Shown here in pieces: positions 40,845 through 44,754 of a stretch of 44,754 nt of DNA. The position numbers and the translations under genes are program-made. This stretch comes from 02-FULL-45-11b sp041663485 (lineage in GTDB: Bacteria > Patescibacteriota > Patescibacteriia > Buchananbacterales > UBA6539): positions 1 to 44,754 of the forward strand of contig JBAYMO010000007.1 in assembly GCA_041663485.1 (NCBI GenBank). Direction: 5' to 3'. The notes under the pieces are model-generated. The model saw only the letters and a list, made by a program, of their open reading frames with translations. It ran no database searches and was not told the DNA's origin. Numbering within the stretch: the stretch's first letter is position 1; each line of letters opens with the position of its first letter.

Positions 40845-40886
40845 ATATTTTGATATATTATATCAAAATATACCACTATTAGTCAA
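40845..40886 (-). promoter_or_regulatory. Near-leaderless promoter with perfect 27-nt palindrome at the -10
   Basis: Minus-strand TTGACT (40886-40881), 18-nt spacer and TATAAT (40862-40857). Bases 40845-40871 are a perfect palindrome: 13-nt arms ATATTTTGATATA / TATATCAAAATAT around one central T, overlapping the -10 and the start site. The ATG at 40842 gives a leader of about 8 nt. Confidence 0.7.
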
Positions 40887-40965
40887 ATTAAATATCTCGC
40901 TAGATGGTAGTTAAAAAAATAAAAATACTTGATTCTATCAAATCAACAATCAATAAATATTAATT

Positions 40966-42441
40966 TTATTTCTTGGCTAAACTAAATTTCACATGCCTAA
41001 TAAGCGTGTATGGGTCCCCTTTTAATAAAAAATTAATACCCCGTCTGACATAGCCCATAAAAATAGCAAAATGAAATAGTTGACTGGAAATTCTTAAATT
41101 TTTGTTCATCATCTTCTCGCTTAATAAATAATTCAGAACCCAGTTGGGAACTTTATGGATAGTAAATAATAATATTATAAAATTAAGATAATTAACTTGG
41201 ATATCGTGATATTGCTTTTTGTAGATATCTTCAATATCATCTTTTATAAATCCAGCCTCATTAGCTTTTTTATACATATCCGTACCTGGATAAAAAGTTA
41301 AAGAGAATAAATTCAATGTGAAAGGAGCTGGTAATTTTGAAAGCAGTCTAATGGTTTGGATAGAATCATTACGGGATTCGAATGGGTTGTCGAGTATTAA
41401 GTCAAAACCAGTTAATAATAATTTATGCTTATACTTATTAATCAGCTGAGCGGCAGCAATCACTTTGTCATTAGGTATCTGACGATTATAAATAATTTTT
41501 CCATTTTCACTGCCAGTTTGTATTCCCATTCTGACTCGATCCATGCCGGCCGATAGAAGTATTTTTATTTTGTCTTCCGAAATTAGCATGGGATTAATAC
41601 CAGAAATAAAAAAAGGAAGATTAATCTTCGCTTGGTATTTTTCGGCAAACTCTTTGAGATCTTCTACGCTGCGCAAGATAAACGCATCATCATCAAAAGA
41701 AATGTGCCGGGTAAAATCCATCTTTTCTTTTACCAAAATTAACTCATTAATAATATCATCAACTTTTTTAAATCTAACCGTGGCACCGTAGTATTCCTTA
41801 AGTTTATTATTAATGCAGTAGCTACAATTGAAAGGACATCCAAATGAAGTCAGGGTCATGTAGTCTCTGGTCAAGTATTCTTTTAATATTTTGTAATCAA
41901 TCTTTTCTATCTTATTGTTTAGTAAAATATAATCCGATGAAAAATCATTATCAATAACCACTAAATCATCCACGGGCATCGGCAGCCGAGAATTATTTTT
42001 TAAAATTTCATCACCTTGTTTTATAAACAATCCGGGGATTTCATTAATTGGCTCATGATTCTCAATTCTTTTAATAATTTCCAATAAAGTCTCCTCACCC
42101 TCGCCCCTAACCACAATATCACAATATTTTAAACATTCTTCGGGAGAAAGGGTTGGGTGCACTCCGCCCCAAACAATCGGGATAGATAGCTGATTTTTAA
42201 TTTCTTCGGTAATTTGAACACAATTGACAAAGTAATTTGACATCACAGACAATCCAATCAAATCCGAATCAGAACAAAGCTCAACAACTTGATTAAATAT
42301 TTCAGGATTATACTTATGATTAAAATTGTTTAGCAAATAAATAGTTGAAACTGTGATTCCCCTGCTCCTCAAAAATGTCGAGATGCTTTTAATACCATAA
42401 GAATTCAAGTTGCTATAGGGTGAAATTAAAGTAATCTTCAT
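40966..42441 (-). CDS. B12-binding domain radical SAM protein
   Basis: The ATG at 42441 is preferred over the longer in-frame opening at 42477; 491 residues result. The N-terminal cobalamin-binding-like Rossmann domain (about 1-125) has WGGVHPTLSPEE and EGEETLLEII. The radical SAM core has Cys202-x3-Cys206-x2-Cys209 (FGCPFNCSYC). The C-terminus, about 100 residues, holds hydrophobic stretches. Family members methylate or rearrange unreactive carbons. It stands alone between two short gaps, not in an operon. A C-methylated or modified lipid or sugar is a possible product; the target is unknown. Confidence 0.88.
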   Translation of the reverse strand: MKITLISPYSNLNSYGIKSISTFLRSRGITVSTIYLLNNFNHKYNPEIFNQVVELCSDSDLIGLSVMSNYFVNCVQITEEIKNQLSIPIVWGGVHPTLSPEECLKYCDIVVRGEGEETLLEIIKRIENHEPINEIPGLFIKQGDEILKNNSRLPMPVDDLVVIDNDFSSDYILLNNKIEKIDYKILKEYLTRDYMTLTSFGCPFNCSYCINNKLKEYYGATVRFKKVDDIINELILVKEKMDFTRHISFDDDAFILRSVEDLKEFAEKYQAKINLPFFISGINPMLISEDKIKILLSAGMDRVRMGIQTGSENGKIIYNRQIPNDKVIAAAQLINKYKHKLLLTGFDLILDNPFESRNDSIQTIRLLSKLPAPFTLNLFSLTFYPGTDMYKKANEAGFIKDDIEDIYKKQYHDIQVNYLNFIILLFTIHKVPNWVLNYLLSEKMMNKNLRISSQLFHFAIFMGYVRRGINFLLKGDPYTLIRHVKFSLAKK

Positions 42442-42728
42442 ACTTAATAGAGTAATAATAAATTTATATCGGCACAAATAACGGTAACTCGTTACTTAGA
42501 ACAAAATCCAATACCCCAAATCGTTAACCGCCATTACACATTTTTTGACCAAAACTATTAATACGATTACAACAGAATCTCGCAGCTTCTGAACCATAGT
42601 TAAATCATGACATTAATACATAACTCAAGTTCATTCTATCGTTTAAAATCAGAACTGTCAAAGTATAAAACTATCTGTAGACTGATTGACTAAAGGCAAA
42701 ATTTTTGATAAAATTTGTTTATCACTAT
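42442..42728. other. Divergent non-coding gap
   Basis: The 287-nt AT-rich gap between the radical SAM gene and the methyltransferase gene contains the plus-strand promoter noted at 42686-42714. On the minus strand TATTAT (42460-42455) is 13 nt from the ATG, but no good -35 is seen. I found no ORF, hairpin or repeat in the rest. Confidence 0.6.
42686..42714 (+). promoter_or_regulatory. Near-leaderless promoter for methyltransferase/asnB
   Basis: TTGACT (42686-42691), 17-nt spacer and TAAAAT (42709-42714); the ATG is at 42729, so the leader is about 8 nt. An earlier in-frame TTG at 42705 overlaps the -10 and cannot be the start. Confidence 0.7.
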
Positions 42729-43433
42729 ATGCTTTTATCACAAAAAATTTCAAATTTATTCAGAAGGTTGGGTCTGATGCCACTAGCGAATTATCTAATC
42801 AATATCCGCTATTTTGTCAGCAATATATTGCCGGCGTCATTAGGTGGCAATCACTATAAAAGAATTTACAATGACACATTCTATAATAATAGAAATCAGG
42901 ATGAAGTGTTAGGATCAACTCCAACGTTAATTGCAAATTATATAATAAAAACTTTTCATCCTGCTTCAATTATCGATTTTGGTTGTGGCACCGGTATTTA
43001 TTTACAGGCTTTCGCCGACAAAGGAGTGGAAATTCTAGGTATTGATGCCAGCTCCTCGGCTTTAAATAATTTCCGACCAGACAAGAGTAAGATTATTATC
43101 AAAGATATTACTCAGCCAGTCAACTTGGGAAAAAAATTTTCCGGCGCTATTTGCTTTGAAGTAGCTGAGCATATTCCTAAAAAATTTTCGAAAAATCTTA
43201 TTGAAAATATCTGTCGCGCATCCGACTTAATAATTTTTAGCGCCGCACCAAAGGGTCAAGGCGGGATTGGACACATTAATGAACAACGACCAGAATTTTG
43301 GATAGAACTTTTTAATCAAGCCGGTCTTAAATATCTTAAGGCCGAAACCAATGAATTAAAAGATTACTTAAAAAATAATCAGGCCATTTTTTGGTTGACA
43401 AATAATATATTAATTTTTAGTAAACAAAAATAA
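42729..43433 (+). CDS. SAM-dependent methyltransferase
   Basis: A 234-residue protein (start chosen behind the promoter) with an N-terminal helical extension of about 70 residues. The methyltransferase core has IIDFGCGTGIYLQAF, ILGIDASSSAL, and ICFEVAEHIPKK as motif II. It is a Methyltransf_23/11-type enzyme. The AsnB gene follows after 2 nt, so the products probably work on one sugar or aglycone. Substrate unknown. Confidence 0.85.
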   Translation: MLLSQKISNLFRRLGLMPLANYLINIRYFVSNILPASLGGNHYKRIYNDTFYNNRNQDEVLGSTPTLIANYIIKTFHPASIIDFGCGTGIYLQAFADKGVEILGIDASSSALNNFRPDKSKIIIKDITQPVNLGKKFSGAICFEVAEHIPKKFSKNLIENICRASDLIIFSAAPKGQGGIGHINEQRPEFWIELFNQAGLKYLKAETNELKDYLKNNQAIFWLTNNILIFSKQK

Positions 43434-43435
43434 TT

Positions 43436-44754
43436 ATGTGCGGCATTGTTGGTTTTATTGATAAAAAAAATCATTTATCAAAAACCCAAGGGGAAAAAAT
43501 TATTAAAGAAATGATTAAAAGCCTACGACATCGCGGCCGTGATGATGAAGGTTTTTTTGCACATAATAATGTTTACCTTGGCCAGGCTCGCTTGAGCATT
43601 ATCGACTTAACCGCTAGCGGTCATCAACCGATGATTTCAAGTTCAGAAAAAACTGTGACTGTTTTCAATGGTGAAATATATAACTTTTTAAATACAAAAA
43701 ACATTTTGCAGGCCAATAAAAAATTTCAAACTAATTGCGATACGGAAATATTATTAAATGCTTACGAACAATGGGGGCTAGAAAAAAGTCTAGCTTACCA
43801 CAAAGGAATGTTTGCTTTCGGTTTGCTTGATAAAGAAAAAAATCAACTTCATTTATCAGTCGATCGGTTTGGTATAAAACCTCTATATTATATTAATAAT
43901 AAAAACTTTTTTGCTTTTGCTTCCGAGATTAAAGCCTTACTAAAAATTCCCGGCGTTAAAGCAGAATTAAATCGCTCTGGACTGGAAGAATATTTGATTT
44001 TTAGGCATTTGGCCGGAAAAAATACTCTCTTTAAAAATATTTTTAAATTATCACCGGCCAATTATTTATCAATTGACCTAAGAAATTATAACTTTACTCA
44101 AAAACAATATTGGCGACTCAGTAAGCATAAAATAAATAACAACAATTACCATAAACTTATTTCAAATTTATTAAACGCATCCATCAAAGAACATTTAATT
44201 GCCGACGTACCTGTCGGTCTACAATTAAGTGGTGGCGTTGATTCAAGTTTAGTGGCCAGTCTAGCTTCAAAACAAAGCAAAAAGAATATTCATTCTTTTT
44301 CTATTGGCCTAAAGGACAAAAACTGGAATGAATTTTTCTATTCACAAAAAGTAGCAAAAAAAATTAAAACCCAGCATCATCAATTATTATTTTCGGAAAA
44401 ACAATTTTGTTCATTATTACCAAAATTGACCTACCACCTTGATGAGCCGATGGATCATTCTCATTCAATTCCAATGTATTTACTCGCCAAATATGCCAGA
44501 AATAAAGTAAAAATTTTATTAAGCGGCGAAGGAGCGGATGAAATCTTTGGTGGATACAAAAAATACAAAAATATTGACTCTCGATCCAATGACCGTGATA
44601 TTATAAATTTATCAGCCTTTGGCGACAAAAATATATTGAGCCAAGTAATTAAAGTTCCTTTCAAAAACAAATTCGTTGGGCACGAAAAAATACTAAAAGA
44701 GTACAAACATTTAAAACCATTCGATAAATTGTCAATTTTGGATCAGAAAATTGA
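43436..44754 (+). CDS. asnB: Asparagine synthase, glutamine-hydrolysing (AsnB type), 3' end outside window
   Basis: The frame starts at ATG 43436 and is open to the last base, so the C-terminus is missing (439 residues visible of about 600). The N-terminal glutaminase has Cys2 (MCGIVGF), RLSIIDL, FNGEIYN and CDTE. The synthetase domain has the ATP PP-loop QLSGGVDSSL and SGEGADEIFGGY. The usual HRGPDD reads HRGRDD. In glycan loci, AsnB homologues often amidate a sugar carboxyl group (WbpS-like) rather than make asparagine. Directly follows a methyltransferase gene. Confidence 0.9.
   Translation, partial: MCGIVGFIDKKNHLSKTQGEKIIKEMIKSLRHRGRDDEGFFAHNNVYLGQARLSIIDLTASGHQPMISSSEKTVTVFNGEIYNFLNTKNILQANKKFQTNCDTEILLNAYEQWGLEKSLAYHKGMFAFGLLDKEKNQLHLSVDRFGIKPLYYINNKNFFAFASEIKALLKIPGVKAELNRSGLEEYLIFRHLAGKNTLFKNIFKLSPANYLSIDLRNYNFTQKQYWRLSKHKINNNNYHKLISNLLNASIKEHLIADVPVGLQLSGGVDSSLVASLASKQSKKNIHSFSIGLKDKNWNEFFYSQKVAKKIKTQHHQLLFSEKQFCSLLPKLTYHLDEPMDHSHSIPMYLLAKYARNKVKILLSGEGADEIFGGYKKYKNIDSRSNDRDIINLSAFGDKNILSQVIKVPFKNKFVGHEKILKEYKHLKPFDKLSILDQKI

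Noticed and set aside
42705..42728. TTG start for the methyltransferase before asnB
   Set aside because: The TTG overlaps the -10 element; the ATG at 42729 fits a near-leaderless transcript.

Overview
The window is a bacterial surface-glycan locus of about 44.8 kb. It is AT-rich apart from one gene and tightly packed. Most genes lack a Shine-Dalgarno sequence, and several promoters sit so close to the ATG that the mRNA leader would be about 0-10 nt. TGA is used as a stop (for example at 30598-30600), so the code is the standard bacterial one. The gene types point to a Patescibacteria/CPR-like genome (Parcubacteria/Falkowbacteria type): an O-antigen ligase fused to TPRs, a DUF2304 + DPM1-like pair, a subtilase with FG-GAP repeats, many glycosyltransferases and no rRNA or tRNA. 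That placement is inference, not proof.

Layout. (1) 1-2744: end of a pentapeptide-repeat protein, a VanZ-like protein and a GT4 on the minus strand, then a cupredoxin lipoprotein and a desulfoferrodoxin on the plus strand, closed by a strong terminator. (2) 2767-11116, minus: two GT2 enzymes, DUF2304, a UXS-like SDR, GtrA, a secreted subtilase with C-terminal FG-GAP repeats, and a Wzy/WaaL-type ligase. (3) 11283-13689, plus: a polyprenyl-phosphate glycosyl-1-phosphate transferase split by one in-frame TAA, then a CDP-paratose/tyvelose 2-epimerase-like SDR. (4) 13732-17578: a GT4 and an FkbM methyltransferase on minus, and a polytopic GT-C-like protein on plus.

(5) 17571-29446, minus: a 12-gene operon for a nonulosonic acid of the legionaminic type. 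It holds a 4,6-dehydratase, aminotransferase, FemAB/GNAT-like acyltransferase, methyltransferase, hydrolysing 2-epimerase (NeuC/LegG-like), synthase (NeuB/LegI-like), two Gfo/Idh/MocA proteins, a CMP-transferase, a KpsS-like transferase, a Wzx-like flippase, and first of all a small HTH protein. The promoter of the HTH gene overlaps 10-bp tandem repeats. (6) 29647-33715, plus, divergent from (5): an SDR, a RfbH/ColD-type 3-dehydrase with the Lys-to-His change, and an acetolactate-synthase-like ThDP enzyme. In known biology this combination resembles the CDP-3,6-dideoxyhexose to yersiniose route to branched sugars.

(7) 33817-35574: a Nudix-like gene with much higher G+C and its own consensus promoter and SD, then a GtrB/ArnC-like GT2. 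(8) 35652-40842, minus: a GT-C-like membrane protein, a GtrA, a methyltransferase, and an unusual fusion of a GT2 to a CapK/PaaK-type adenylate-forming domain. (9) 40966-44754: a B12-binding radical SAM protein, a methyltransferase and the start of an AsnB-type amidotransferase cut by the window end.

Taken together, the genes make activated CDP- and CMP-linked unusual sugars, assemble them on undecaprenyl phosphate (PGT plus GTs), flip them (Wzx) and polymerise or ligate them (O-antigen ligase). Most promising for new biology: the CMP-nonulosonate operon with an atypical acyltransferase, the putative branched-chain CDP-sugar operon driven from the same 200-bp divergent region, the GT2-CapK fusion, and the degenerate partner enzymes.
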